Part shown: one piece after another, positions 7,417 to 15,067 of the stretch
How the letters are laid out: every line of letters begins with the position of its first letter
Numbering within the stretch: the stretch's first letter is position 1
From: Arthrobacter sp. zg-Y1110
GTDB lineage: Bacteria > Actinomycetota > Actinomycetes > Actinomycetales > Micrococcaceae
Reading direction: 5' to 3'
Length of the DNA stretch: 64,000 nucleotides
Assembly: GCF_025244865.1 (NCBI RefSeq)
Contig: NZ_CP104273.1
Coordinates: forward strand, 1-64,000
Program-made: the position numbers and the translations under genes
The notes under the pieces: model-generated
Database searches by the model: none
Told to the model about the DNA's origin: nothing
The model's input: the letters and a program-made list of their open reading frames with translations, nothing else

Positions 7417-8598
7417 TCAGCGACCCAGGACGTCGTCGGTGCGCGCGGCCAGCTCCCTCAGCCAATCCTCGTGATGCCTGTTCTCGGCGCCGGCGATCTC
7501 TTCCTTGATCTCCTTGATTCCGAACCGGGCTGCCACAACCAGGTCCGACTGCTGCTGGGAGGTCAGCGGACGGCTCCGGGGGTCCTTCAGCCGCTCATCA
7601 TCCGGGGCTTCCTGGTTCATGGCCTTGTTCAGGTCGATGGAAACCCGTGTCTGGTAGCGGTTGGTGTTGGCTTCGCCGATCATGGTCAGCCACGTCAGGT
7701 TGTCCGGATCCATGTGCTGCATCAGGGTGCGGACGCTCGGGCCCTTGCCTCCGAGAAGGTCGTCTTCGCTGAGGGCCATGTCCTCGTCGGCGTCAGCCAG
7801 GACGTTTCCCTCTCCGTCGAAGACGGCAATGACTTCCAGGCGTCCGTTGGAGTTCATGTCCTTGCTGCAGGTCAGCCGTTCAGCGCCGGGGTACTTGTCC
7901 AGGATGCCGGCAGCTACAAGCTGCATGGATGCGTGGTCGTTGATTTCCTGGACCATGCGGACCTGCTGCCGGATGTGCTCCATCTTCTCCTGTGCAACAG
8001 CGTACTTTTCTGCAGCGGCCGCTGCGGCGACGGTCCGCGGCGGGGCCACCTTCTCGACGGCGGCCGCGAGGTTGATCTCCGCCGTCTTGCCGTTGTAACG
8101 GTCACGGGTAATCCGGCCGATGCCGTCTGCCCAGCGGTCGTCCTTCGGGTTCAGGGCCCAGCAGAGTTCGTTCAGCTGCGGGCTGTTTTCCTTGTCGATC
8201 TCGTTCCGGGTCCAGTCATCATCATCCCGGCCGGCAAGTTCGTTACCATCGGCGTCGCGCACGGCGAGGAGGTCATACTGGTTCTCGCCGTCTTCGTTTT
8301 CGCGCAGGACGACAGTTTCCGCCCCGGGGAAGTCCTTCAGGATGGCAGCGGCTGCAAGCTGCATCGAGGCGTGCTGGTAGACGCGGTCCAGCTGCTGCAT
8401 CTCGGGGCTCTCTGCGTCCTCGGCCTCGAGCAGGGTCTCCTGGATTTCGTCGCGCCTTGCGAGACGCTGCTCCCGGGTCCACGCGTCGCTGAAGAGTTCG
8501 GGCTTGAGGACCACACCGGTGGCTTCGGACTTGGTGGCTGTGGCGAACTGGCCGCCGACGGGAACGCCCGCGGGCTGGCGTGCAGGATTAGTTGTCAT
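7417..8598 (-). CDS. GGQF-tagged protein, paralogue with two YP-A-E domains
   Basis: A 393-aa protein starting MTTNPARQPAGVPVGGQFA. It also holds two copies of the repeat (ASMQLAAAAILKDFPGAETVVL and ASMQLVAAGILDKYPGAERLTC). The first copy closely matches its neighbour at 6273, including WTRNE and NGKTAEINLAAAVEK. The pair therefore arose by gene duplication of an already duplicated domain. The last 60 residues are basic-helical and unique (QQSDLVVAARFGIKEIKEEI). Function unknown. Confidence 0.88.
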   Translation of the reverse strand: MTTNPARQPAGVPVGGQFATATKSEATGVVLKPELFSDAWTREQRLARRDEIQETLLEAEDAESPEMQQLDRVYQHASMQLAAAAILKDFPGAETVVLRENEDGENQYDLLAVRDADGNELAGRDDDDWTRNEIDKENSPQLNELCWALNPKDDRWADGIGRITRDRYNGKTAEINLAAAVEKVAPPRTVAAAAAAEKYAVAQEKMEHIRQQVRMVQEINDHASMQLVAAGILDKYPGAERLTCSKDMNSNGRLEVIAVFDGEGNVLADADEDMALSEDDLLGGKGPSVRTLMQHMDPDNLTWLTMIGEANTNRYQTRVSIDLNKAMNQEAPDDERLKDPRSRPLTSQQQSDLVVAARFGIKEIKEEIAGAENRHHEDWLRELAARTDDVLGR

Positions 8599-8605
8599 GC
8601 CTACC

Positions 8606-8615
8606 TGTGTGCGGC
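8606..8615 (-). promoter_or_regulatory. box A, 7 bp before start 8598
   Basis: Exact box with GCTCC exactly 12 bp upstream. Confidence 0.75.
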
Positions 8616-8635
8616 CCGCGGGCTCCCGGAGCAGC

Positions 8636-9235
8636 TCAGCTGTCTTCCGGCTCTTCCCAGGCCGCTGCCGGGGTAACGATGCCGTTGGCCAGGTTCTCCT
8701 CGGATTGTGCGGCACGGGCCAGGACCTCGTCGATTCCCAGCACGACGTCGTGGCGCGCACCCCGGGGTGCCTCGACCAGGACGCCGTCGAGCTTCCCGCC
8801 GTGCTCCATCAGTCCGGCGGAGAGGCCGTCCACCGAAACGTCGTGGTCCTCCTCCACAGCTGCGCCTGCTTCTGCCCACTCTTCGTAGGCAGCAGACTCC
8901 GCTTTTGTGCCGTACTTGTAGGCCAGCGCGTTGAGGTTGCTGTCCAGGACTGCGTTAGGTGTCAGGGAATAGGACGTGTCTATGAAGGTGATGTAGCGGG
9001 ACTCGGGGAACATTTCCCGGGTCTGCGAGGCAACTGCGGCCGCAGCATGGACGGTGGCTTCGGTTTCCAGGTCCCACCGCCGGTTCTGGAGTTCCTTGTA
9101 CCTGGCCCGGGATTGCTGTGCAGCACCGGCTGCCGCCGCACCGAGGGTTACCCCTGTTGCTTCAGGCTTGGTCATGGCGGCGAACTGACCGCCGGAGGGG
9201 ACGCCCTGGGGCTGCCGTGCAGGAATAGTTGTCAT
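8636..9235 (-). CDS. GGQF-tagged protein, unknown function
   Basis: A 199-aa protein starting MTTIPARQPQGVPSGGQFA, start fixed by box A. A helical segment (RARYKELQNRRWDLE) leads to AAAAVASQTREMFPESRYITF, a diverged single copy of the domain duplicated in the two downstream genes, then an acidic tail. No catalytic residues were recognised. Confidence 0.85.
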   Translation of the reverse strand: MTTIPARQPQGVPSGGQFAAMTKPEATGVTLGAAAAGAAQQSRARYKELQNRRWDLETEATVHAAAAVASQTREMFPESRYITFIDTSYSLTPNAVLDSNLNALAYKYGTKAESAAYEEWAEAGAAVEEDHDVSVDGLSAGLMEHGGKLDGVLVEAPRGARHDVVLGIDEVLARAAQSEENLANGIVTPAAAWEEPEDS

Positions 9236-9242
9236 GCCAATC

Positions 9243-9252
9243 TGTGTGCGGC
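9243..9252 (-). promoter_or_regulatory. box A, 7 bp before start 9235
   Basis: Exact GCCGCACACA, then GATTGGC and ATG. No GCTCC at the expected upstream place. Confidence 0.7.
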
Positions 9253-9271
9253 CGGGGCCCGGAAACGGCAA

Positions 9272-9298
9272 GGGGCCCGGCATTCTCTGCCGGACCCC
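9272..9298 (-). terminator. hairpin after gene at 9307
   Basis: GGGGCCCGGCA (9272-9282) pairs with TGCCGGACCCC (9288-9298), apart from one mismatch. Confidence 0.6.
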
Positions 9299-9306
9299 GC
9301 TCTGTC

Positions 9307-10257
9307 CTAGTCGACCAGTTTCGCCTTCGAGGGGCGGGAGAAGTACCCGAACCCCTTCTCGTCACTGTGTTTGACCGCCGCAGTGAACAGGACCTTCTTT
9401 CCGGTCAGTCCTCCTGCACCCGGCCGGTCAGCCAGATCGTCGAACAGAGCGCTGGGTACAGTGCCGTGGACCTTGAAACCGCGTTCGTCCCTGACGGTCA
9501 TCTTCAGGGTTGTGCCGTAGTCGGTCTCCTTGAGCTTGGTGGAGAGGACCTCGCCGTTGATCTCATAGCGGCCCTCGGGGACCTCGACAGCATTGGCTAT
9601 CACGGCTGCCTTGGCGTCGGCGCGCTCCTGCCGGCGGTCGAAGGTGTTGCCGACGGCGGCCAGCTGCTTCTCGGAGAGCTCGTACTTGAAGGCTTTCTCC
9701 CAGACGTCGGCCAGGAACGGGTCGTTGCCGAATTCCTCCCGCCATTTCTCGGCTGCGGGGTTCAGTTCGATGGCTCGCCGGTAGTTGTGGTTGTGGAACA
9801 TGCGCCGCTCATGCAGTGCTGCAGCGGCCTGGTTGGTCCGCCGGATCCGGCCCTGCTCACGCCGGCGCAGGACGGAGATGGGCTGCATGGACCCTTTGCT
9901 GCCCTGGCATTCGAAGCAGATGCCGGCGAAGACGCTCTGGAACTGGGTCATCCTCCCTTCGCCGCCGCAGCGTTTGCAGTTGTCCCACTCCTCCTCGGTT
10001 CCCTTGCGGCCGGGGAAGGGGTCCTTGTATTCCAGCTTGGCCGGAGGGGTCTCGTCGAAGAACACCCCGTCGCCGCCGGCCGGCGCCTGGGCGCACCACG
10101 GGCATACTTCCGCCCCGGGCTCGCAGGTGCCGCCGCATCCGTCGCAGTGCGTCTTTGCATCAGCCACGAGGGTCAGGGACGGTTCGGTATGGGTCATGAC
10201 GTCGAATTGGCCGCCGGAGGGGATGCCCTCGGGCTTTCGGGCCTGAAGAGTGCTCAT
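9307..10257 (-). CDS. GGQF-tagged zinc-ribbon protein
   Basis: A 316-aa protein starting MSTLQARKPEGIPSGGQFD. After the tag come CDGCGGTCEPG with CPWC (a zinc ribbon), then CKRCGGEG and CFECQGSKG, which look like half of a DnaJ-type cysteine-rich module. A helical middle follows. The last 95 residues (VPEGRYEINGEVLS, TTLKMTVRDERGFKVHGTVP, GFGYFSRPSKAKLV) have an all-beta, OB-fold-like rhythm. Metal binding is likely; nucleic-acid binding is a guess. It shares the tag and box A with its neighbours. Confidence 0.88.
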   Translation of the reverse strand: MSTLQARKPEGIPSGGQFDVMTHTEPSLTLVADAKTHCDGCGGTCEPGAEVCPWCAQAPAGGDGVFFDETPPAKLEYKDPFPGRKGTEEEWDNCKRCGGEGRMTQFQSVFAGICFECQGSKGSMQPISVLRRREQGRIRRTNQAAAALHERRMFHNHNYRRAIELNPAAEKWREEFGNDPFLADVWEKAFKYELSEKQLAAVGNTFDRRQERADAKAAVIANAVEVPEGRYEINGEVLSTKLKETDYGTTLKMTVRDERGFKVHGTVPSALFDDLADRPGAGGLTGKKVLFTAAVKHSDEKGFGYFSRPSKAKLVD

Positions 10258-10264
10258 GCCCTTC

Positions 10265-10274
10265 TGTGTGCGGC
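10265..10274 (-). promoter_or_regulatory. box A, 7 bp before start 10257
   Basis: Exact GCCGCACACA, then GAAGGGC and ATG. Confidence 0.7.
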
Positions 10275-10310
10275 TGACCCCTGCTGCAGCCAGGTGCGGC
10301 CAGGACACGA

Positions 10311-10344
10311 CAAAGGCCGGCGGAAATGACTCCACCGGCCTTTG
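10311..10344 (-). terminator. hairpin after gene at 10355
   Basis: Perfect 10-bp stem CAAAGGCCGG (10311-10320) with CCGGCCTTTG (10335-10344), 11 bp beyond the stop. Confidence 0.7.
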
Positions 10345-10354
10345 CTTGGAGAAC

Positions 10355-11119
10355 CTACTGGCTTGGCAGCTGGGCCTGCGCGAGCTTGTTGTAGAACGGC
10401 TCGTCTTCGAGGCGGTTCCGGATCCTGCCGAATGCGGCGGCCGCGACAGCCTGGGAGTTGCCGCTGGCATCCGTGCCGGTCATGTCCGACATGACCGCGT
10501 CCAGGTCCACCGGGGGCAGCGGGTGGGTGCCGGGGCCGGATTCGGGTGTCGCTGTCGTTTCCCCGGTCGTGTAGTTGTGGTCGACCGTGAGCCAGTTGCC
10601 GTCCTGGTCCGAGAGCGTCATGCCTGCCACAAAATCACCGGTTTCGGTGTTCCGGTCGAAGTACGTTTCGCGGATCTCGTTCTCGCCGTCGGTGAAGCCC
10701 ACGCTGAAGGAATCGGTGACGTCTTCAGTCCAGGCAGCCACTTCGATAGCCTTCACGACTTCTTCGGCGGACGGTTTGCCGGTGTGGCTCATCCTGAGGG
10801 AGCGGTACTCGTCATCGGTCATGATCCTGATCTCGACCTCTTCGCCGCCCAGGCCGGAGATACCGATTTCATGGCCCGCGGGGCTGCTGTAAACCACCAT
10901 TCCCTCAGGCATGTCCTCATCGTCGCCGCGGTACGGCTCGATCCGGCCCTTCAGGCCTGCGTCGGCCAGGGCCTGTACGGCTTCAGTGCTGCAGTCTTCG
11001 TCGATGGTGAGCGTGTTCGTGCCGGTGGCAAGGCTGACGTCGGCTTCGGATTTGGTCATGGTGGCGAACTGGCCACCGGTGGGGATGCCCTCGGGCTGGC
11101 GGTTGCGGAAATTAGTCAT
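10355..11119 (-). CDS. GGQF-tagged acidic protein, DAGLKG family member 1
   Basis: A 254-aa protein starting MTNFRNRQPEGIPTGGQFA. It belongs with the genes at 11197 and 13261 to a three-member paralogous family. Shared landmarks in order: ADAGLKGRIEPYRGDDEDMPEG, SPAGHEIGISGLG, a helix with AAWTEDVTDSFSVGF, EIRETYFDR, DQDGNWLTVDHNYTTGETTAT, and a C-terminal helical cap. Very acidic. No catalytic motif was recognised. Confidence 0.88.
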   Translation of the reverse strand: MTNFRNRQPEGIPTGGQFATMTKSEADVSLATGTNTLTIDEDCSTEAVQALADAGLKGRIEPYRGDDEDMPEGMVVYSSPAGHEIGISGLGGEEVEIRIMTDDEYRSLRMSHTGKPSAEEVVKAIEVAAWTEDVTDSFSVGFTDGENEIRETYFDRNTETGDFVAGMTLSDQDGNWLTVDHNYTTGETTATPESGPGTHPLPPVDLDAVMSDMTGTDASGNSQAVAAAAFGRIRNRLEDEPFYNKLAQAQLPSQ

Positions 11120-11126
11120 ACCATCC

Positions 11127-11136
11127 TGTGTGCGGC
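11127..11136 (-). promoter_or_regulatory. box A, 7 bp before start 11119
   Basis: Exact GCCGCACACA, then GGATGGT and ATG. Confidence 0.7.
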
Positions 11137-11154
11137 AAACCCCGGCTGCGCGCA

Positions 11155-11188
11155 GCAGCGGCCGGGACGGAAATGTCCCGGCCGCTGC
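11155..11188 (-). terminator. hairpin after gene at 11197
   Basis: Perfect 14-bp stem: GCAGCGGCCGGGAC (11155-11168) with GTCCCGGCCGCTGC (11175-11188). Confidence 0.7.
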
Positions 11189-11196
11189 CCGGCTGG

Positions 11197-12357
11197 TTAG
11201 GGCCCGGAGAGGAAGTCGTCCATCGTCTTCAGATGGTTATCCAGCTCCTGGAAGACAGGCTGCCGGCCGTTCGGGGCGAAGCTGTCCAGCATCCGTCCGT
11301 CGACGCCGAGCTTGGAGCGGGCTTCCCTGATGGCCGTGCGCATCTTTGCCGTGTCGTCCTTGTGCTCAGTGAGCTGGGACGGAAGCTGCCTCATGGAGCC
11401 GATACCGATTGCATACAGCGCCGCGGCGCCGGTGTTTCCGGACTCGTTGGAACGCCGGGATGCGTCGATGTAGTCCAGGCCCATCTGGGCGCTGGCCCCG
11501 GCCACGGTGATGTTGCGTGCCTGCTGTGTGGACATTTCCGGGTGCTCGGCCTGGACTGCGCCCGAGATTTCCAGCATCTGCTGCATCACGGGGGTGGCCT
11601 TCCTGGCGTCGATGCGGTCGCCGGCACCCGGAGCCTTGAGGGCGAACGCCCTGATTTTCTCGAAGGCGCGCGCTGCGGCAACGTCGTTGTTCCCGTCGTC
11701 GGGTTCCTCGGCCATGTCTACGATGATCGAGTCCAGTGCGGCGCCCTCCGCCGGTCCGTCCAGCGGGCCGTACCCGGGGATTGAGAGGCTGGTTTCGCCG
11801 GTGTCGTAGTTGTGCCGGACGGTGAATTCGTTGTCGTCATCGTCCCGGATCATCATGGCGCCGTAATTCTCTCCATCCGCGGTGCGGCCCAGTTCGGTAT
11901 CGCGGATCTCGTAGACGTTGCCGTCGCTGAAGCCCGCGTCGAAGGCGTCCCGGACTTCGAGGTCCCAGAGTGCGTCCTGGATGTCTTTGGCGGCCTTGAC
12001 CGGGTTCCGGCCGTCGCCGGCGCCGATGGTGAAGGTGTTCTCTTCGCTCGGGTCAAAGTGGTGGATCTGGAAGTCTTCGGTGCCGACGCCGGAGAGGACC
12101 AGCTCGTGTCCGGACGGGGAAACGTAGTTCAGGGACCCTTCGGGGGCGTCAGGGTTGCCGCCGGTGTAGGGGGTGAAGTCTCCTTCCAAGCCTGTTTTCC
12201 CAAGGTTGAAGGCTGCGACCCAGGCGCCTGCCGGCGTTATGCTTCCGGACAGGTCGCCGTACAGGGTTACTCGGGCAGGTTCTGCGTGTGCGGTGGCTGC
12301 GAACTGGCCGCCGACAGGGATTCCCTGCGGCTGGCGGTTCATGTGCGGTGTAGTCAT
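11197..12357 (-). CDS. GGQF-tagged acidic protein, DAGLKG family member 2
   Basis: A 386-aa protein starting MTTPHMNRQPQGIPVGGQF. It shares the family landmarks of the 10355 gene (LEGDFTPYTGG, SPSGHELVLSGVGTEDF, YEIRDTELGR, EFTVRHNYDTGETSLS). It adds a C-terminal helical region of about 140 residues (VMQQMLEISGAVQAEHPEMS, ALYAIGIGSMRQLPSQLTEH). The tag and box are almost identical at DNA level to those of the next gene, although the rest differs. Confidence 0.88.
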   Translation of the reverse strand: MTTPHMNRQPQGIPVGGQFAATAHAEPARVTLYGDLSGSITPAGAWVAAFNLGKTGLEGDFTPYTGGNPDAPEGSLNYVSPSGHELVLSGVGTEDFQIHHFDPSEENTFTIGAGDGRNPVKAAKDIQDALWDLEVRDAFDAGFSDGNVYEIRDTELGRTADGENYGAMMIRDDDDNEFTVRHNYDTGETSLSIPGYGPLDGPAEGAALDSIIVDMAEEPDDGNNDVAAARAFEKIRAFALKAPGAGDRIDARKATPVMQQMLEISGAVQAEHPEMSTQQARNITVAGASAQMGLDYIDASRRSNESGNTGAAALYAIGIGSMRQLPSQLTEHKDDTAKMRTAIREARSKLGVDGRMLDSFAPNGRQPVFQELDNHLKTMDDFLSGP

Positions 12358-12364
12358 GCCCTCC

Positions 12365-12374
12365 TGTGTGCGGC
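12365..12374 (-). promoter_or_regulatory. box A, 7 bp before start 12357
   Basis: Exact GCCGCACACA followed by GGAGGGC; GCTCC lies exactly 12 bp upstream. Confidence 0.75.
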
Positions 12375-12407
12375 TGGGCGTGCCGGGGAGCGGGGAAGGC
12401 TGCACAA

Positions 12408-12449
12408 AAGAGGAAGGGGCCGTCGGTGATTCGACGGCCCCTTCCTCTT
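12408..12449 (-). terminator. strong hairpin after gene at 12479
   Basis: Perfect 18-bp stem with a 6-nt loop between 12408 and 12449 (AAGAGGAAGG arm). Confidence 0.8.
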
Positions 12450-12478
12450 GAGGTGCTAGTACCTGAGTCGGCGGTCTG

Positions 12479-13213
12479 TCAGGGCTGCTTCAGCTGGACG
12501 AGTGCATCCAGGCGGGCCTCGAGTGCTGTCCGTTCCTCGTCGTCGTAGTCCGTGTTCTTGTTTGCCAGTTCGTCGGTAAGGGCTTCGATGGCCAGGTCCA
12601 CCGCATCGTTGACCGCGTCGCGGGTCGAGTCGCCGATCAGGGAAGCATCCAGTCGCGTCTTCTGCTCCGGCAGTTCAAGGGCGGATGCCCTGTCCAGGTC
12701 GATGCGCACGTACTCGGGGGCCTGGCCCATGCTTGCAGCGTCGCCGTCATCATCGGTGACGCCCTGCATCCACCGCACGGACCGGCGGTCAAGGTCTGCG
12801 ATGACGCTTCCGACAGCGGGCCCGTCATCGTCCAGGAGGCTCTCTTCTTCGAAGAAGTCGCTCTTGGGCGGGATCACGCTGCCATTGGCATCAACCATCG
12901 AATTGATCCAGTACCCGCCGCCCTCGGGGTCGTCTTCAAGGACCAGGTAGCGGGCGTCCGGATAGTTCTGCTTCAGTCCGACGCCGAGGGTCTTCAGCTC
13001 GACGTGCTGCATGGCCAGGAAAACATCGCTGAAGTGGTCCCGGGCGCGCTCCACCTCTTCGTACAATTCCGTGCCGCGGGCATCGAGCTCGTTGATGTCG
13101 GTGCCGGCTGCCGGGCTGAGGTTCACTCCCTGCGGTTCTGTGTGGGCGGTGGATGCGAACTGGCCGCCGACGGGGATTCCCTGGGGCTGGCGGTTCATGT
13201 GTGGAGTAGTCAT
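12479..13213 (-). CDS. GGQF-tagged acidic protein, unknown function
   Basis: A 244-aa protein starting MTTPHMNRQPQGIPVGGQF. After the tag, a helix (YEEVERARDHFSDVFLAMQ) leads to LKQNYPDARYLVLEDDPEGG and VDANGSV, a single diverged copy of the YP-A-E domain found in the 6273 and 7417 genes. It ends in a charged helical tail. Acidic throughout. Start fixed by box A. Confidence 0.87.
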   Translation of the reverse strand: MTTPHMNRQPQGIPVGGQFASTAHTEPQGVNLSPAAGTDINELDARGTELYEEVERARDHFSDVFLAMQHVELKTLGVGLKQNYPDARYLVLEDDPEGGGYWINSMVDANGSVIPPKSDFFEEESLLDDDGPAVGSVIADLDRRSVRWMQGVTDDDGDAASMGQAPEYVRIDLDRASALELPEQKTRLDASLIGDSTRDAVNDAVDLAIEALTDELANKNTDYDDEERTALEARLDALVQLKQP

Positions 13214-13220
13214 GCCTTCC

Positions 13221-13230
13221 TGTGTGCGGC
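13221..13230 (-). promoter_or_regulatory. box A, 7 bp before start 13213
   Basis: Exact GCCGCACACA, then GGAAGGC and ATG. Confidence 0.75.
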
Positions 13231-13260
13231 TGGATGGACAGCTGCGCGGGGAAATTGGTT

Positions 13261-14004
13261 CTAGCGGTGTACGCCCAGGTATCTACCGGCGCCTGTGTAT
13301 ACGGACGCTTCGGCCAACGCTTTTCCGAAAGCCTCGGCGGCAGCTGCCTGTCCTTCACGGCCAACGAGATCCTTAATGACTTTGTCGAGTGCCCGATCGT
13401 CCAGGGGATCTTCCAGCGGGCCTCCTTCTGGAGTCGCACTCGTTTCACCGGTGGCGTAGTCGTGGTCGAGGCTGATCCAGTTGTTCTCGCTGTCGCTCAG
13501 GATCAGGCTTGCTCCGGTGTTCCCGCCGCCACCGCGGCGAAGGTCGGTGTTCCGGATTTCGTATTCGTCGCCGTCAAACACCTTCGAGAACGCGCCCCGG
13601 ATGTCGACCTGCCACATGGCGGCTTCAATGGAGTCCACTGCCTCAGGCGCCGTGACTGCCTCGTTGTGGGTGATTCGGAAGGCTGCGTCGTCGCCTTCAG
13701 CGAGATAGTGGACAGTGAACTCTTCGGTGCCGATCCCTGAAAGAACAAGCTGGTGTGAGTCTTCGGATTCGTAGATGACCGCGTCATCAGGAACGTCCAC
13801 GTCGTCTCCCTGATAGTCGAGGACCCTGCCTTTGAGGCCGGCGTCAGCGAGGTCCTTGATCTCATCGGAGTAGCGCAGGGTCGTGTTGACCAGGCGGGTG
13901 TCCGGGGTGTCGAGGAAGAGCTTCGCTTCTGTGAAGGTGGGGACTGCGAAACGGCCGCCGGCGGGAACGCCGCGGGGATGGCGGCTGAAATTTGAGGTAG
14001 TCAT
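13261..14004 (-). CDS. GGQF-tagged acidic protein, DAGLKG family member 3
   Basis: A 247-aa protein starting MTTSNFSRHPRGVPAGGRFA; the tag Gln is replaced by Arg. It aligns over its whole length with the 10355 product: LADAGLKGRVLDYQGDDVDVPD, SHQLVLSGIGTEEF, EAAMWQVDIRGAFSKVF, YEIRNTDLR, ISLDHDYATGETSATPE. Function unknown. Confidence 0.87.
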   Translation of the reverse strand: MTTSNFSRHPRGVPAGGRFAVPTFTEAKLFLDTPDTRLVNTTLRYSDEIKDLADAGLKGRVLDYQGDDVDVPDDAVIYESEDSHQLVLSGIGTEEFTVHYLAEGDDAAFRITHNEAVTAPEAVDSIEAAMWQVDIRGAFSKVFDGDEYEIRNTDLRRGGGGNTGASLILSDSENNWISLDHDYATGETSATPEGGPLEDPLDDRALDKVIKDLVGREGQAAAAEAFGKALAEASVYTGAGRYLGVHR

Positions 14005-14011
14005 ACCTTCC

Positions 14012-14021
14012 TGTGTGCGGC
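14012..14021 (-). promoter_or_regulatory. box A, 7 bp before start 14004
   Basis: Exact GCCGCACACA, then GGAAGGT; GCTCC lies exactly 12 bp upstream. Confidence 0.75.
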
Positions 14022-14050
14022 GGCAGCCGGCGGGGAGCGGCATCAGGCGG

Positions 14051-14548
14051 TTAGGACGGGGTGAAGCTGCCCATGAACGGGTGTTCGCCCGGATCCTGAT
14101 CCGGATCCCAGGTCAGCGGCCAGGGGGCGGCGAGTACCTTCGGATCCCGGCTGAGCTCCTTGAGGTTGTGGTACTGCCTCGCCGTCCAGTCCACGGCTAC
14201 GGTCCGCCCGTCCCTTCGCAGCTGCACCCAGACATGCAGGTCGGCCCACGGATCGTCTGCCTGGGCTTCAACAACCTCGGCGTCCCATCCCTCGGATCGG
14301 GCGTAGTCGGCGAACTGGGCGCTCACCTCGCCGCACGCCCAGTCGTCGGTGGCCTCGTCCTCATCCTCGGTGATGTCCGGGTAGCGCCGCCAGATGTCCA
14401 GGCGCGGGTCGGTGCCGGTGAACCCTGCAAGCAGCTGTGCCGTTTCGGCCTCGGGGTCGGCGGCGCCCAGGACGATGCCGGCTTCCGCCCTGTCCTTGAG
14501 TGCGAAGCGGCCGTTGGCGTGCCTTGGGGTGCAGGTGTCCACCGGCAT
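14051..14548 (-). CDS. possible papain/transglutaminase-like protein with a degenerate tag
   Basis: A 165-aa protein starting MPVDTCTPRHANGRFAL, a shortened form of the tag. It sits 3 bp behind the 14552 gene and has no box of its own, so it is co-translated. The middle has the order Cys72 (ACGEVS), His105 (DLHVWVQL) and Asp120 (VDWTARQY), the Cys-His-Asp arrangement of papain-like and transglutaminase-like enzymes. If real, it could be a peptidase, deamidase or amidase. The fold call is an inference from motif order only. Confidence 0.8.
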   Translation of the reverse strand: MPVDTCTPRHANGRFALKDRAEAGIVLGAADPEAETAQLLAGFTGTDPRLDIWRRYPDITEDEDEATDDWACGEVSAQFADYARSEGWDAEVVEAQADDPWADLHVWVQLRRDGRTVAVDWTARQYHNLKELSRDPKVLAAPWPLTWDPDQDPGEHPFMGSFTPS

Positions 14549-14551
14549 GGG

Positions 14552-15022
14552 CTACTCGCTGACCTTGTGGCCGGCTCCGTTGAGGGCTTCGACGGCGTTC
14601 TCCTGGATGGAGTCGTGGTCCTCCTCGTCGCCGGAGTGGTAGAACTCCAGGACTGCGTTGCCGTCGCCGTCTTCAACTTCGTAGTGCCCGTCATCGAGGC
14701 GGTTCACGGAGAAGTCCGAGTATTCGCCCTCGGCATTGCGTAGCTGCATGTCGAAGATCTGACTGCCGCCCTCTTCGGCGTCGGCGCAGTTGCCGCAGAG
14801 TCCGTCGTAGCCTTCGCCGTTGTTGAGGGTCTCCCCGCACTCACCGCACTGGCAGTTCATGCAGGTGCCGTCGTCGTCCTTCTCGTCACCGCACTCGTCG
14901 CAGAGTTCCTCTGCCGGCTCCGGTGTCGTGAGTGAGATGCCCTCGGGTTCCGGGTGGGTGGATGCGGCGAACTGCCCGCCGGCAGGCGTGCCTTCAGGAT
15001 GGCGGTTTGGTGTGATTGTCAT
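14552..15022 (-). CDS. GGQF-tagged zinc-ribbon acidic protein
   Basis: A 156-aa protein starting MTITPNRHPEGTPAGGQFA. Residues about 40-80 hold eight or nine cysteines (CDECGDE, CMNCQCGECGE, LCGNC) that suit two zinc-binding ribbons. The C-terminal half is acidic (SGDEEDHDSIQENAVEAL). It is the first gene of a two-gene operon with the papain-like gene. Confidence 0.87.
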   Translation of the reverse strand: MTITPNRHPEGTPAGGQFAASTHPEPEGISLTTPEPAEELCDECGDEKDDDGTCMNCQCGECGETLNNGEGYDGLCGNCADAEEGGSQIFDMQLRNAEGEYSDFSVNRLDDGHYEVEDGDGNAVLEFYHSGDEEDHDSIQENAVEALNGAGHKVSE

Positions 15023-15030
15023 ACCAGCTC

Positions 15031-15040
15031 TGTGTGCGGC
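15031..15040 (-). promoter_or_regulatory. box A, 8 bp before start 15022
   Basis: Exact GCCGCACACA, then GAGCTGGT; GCTCC lies exactly 12 bp upstream. Confidence 0.75.
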
Positions 15041-15067
15041 ACCCGGGGGAGCGGAGCAGACAAACGG

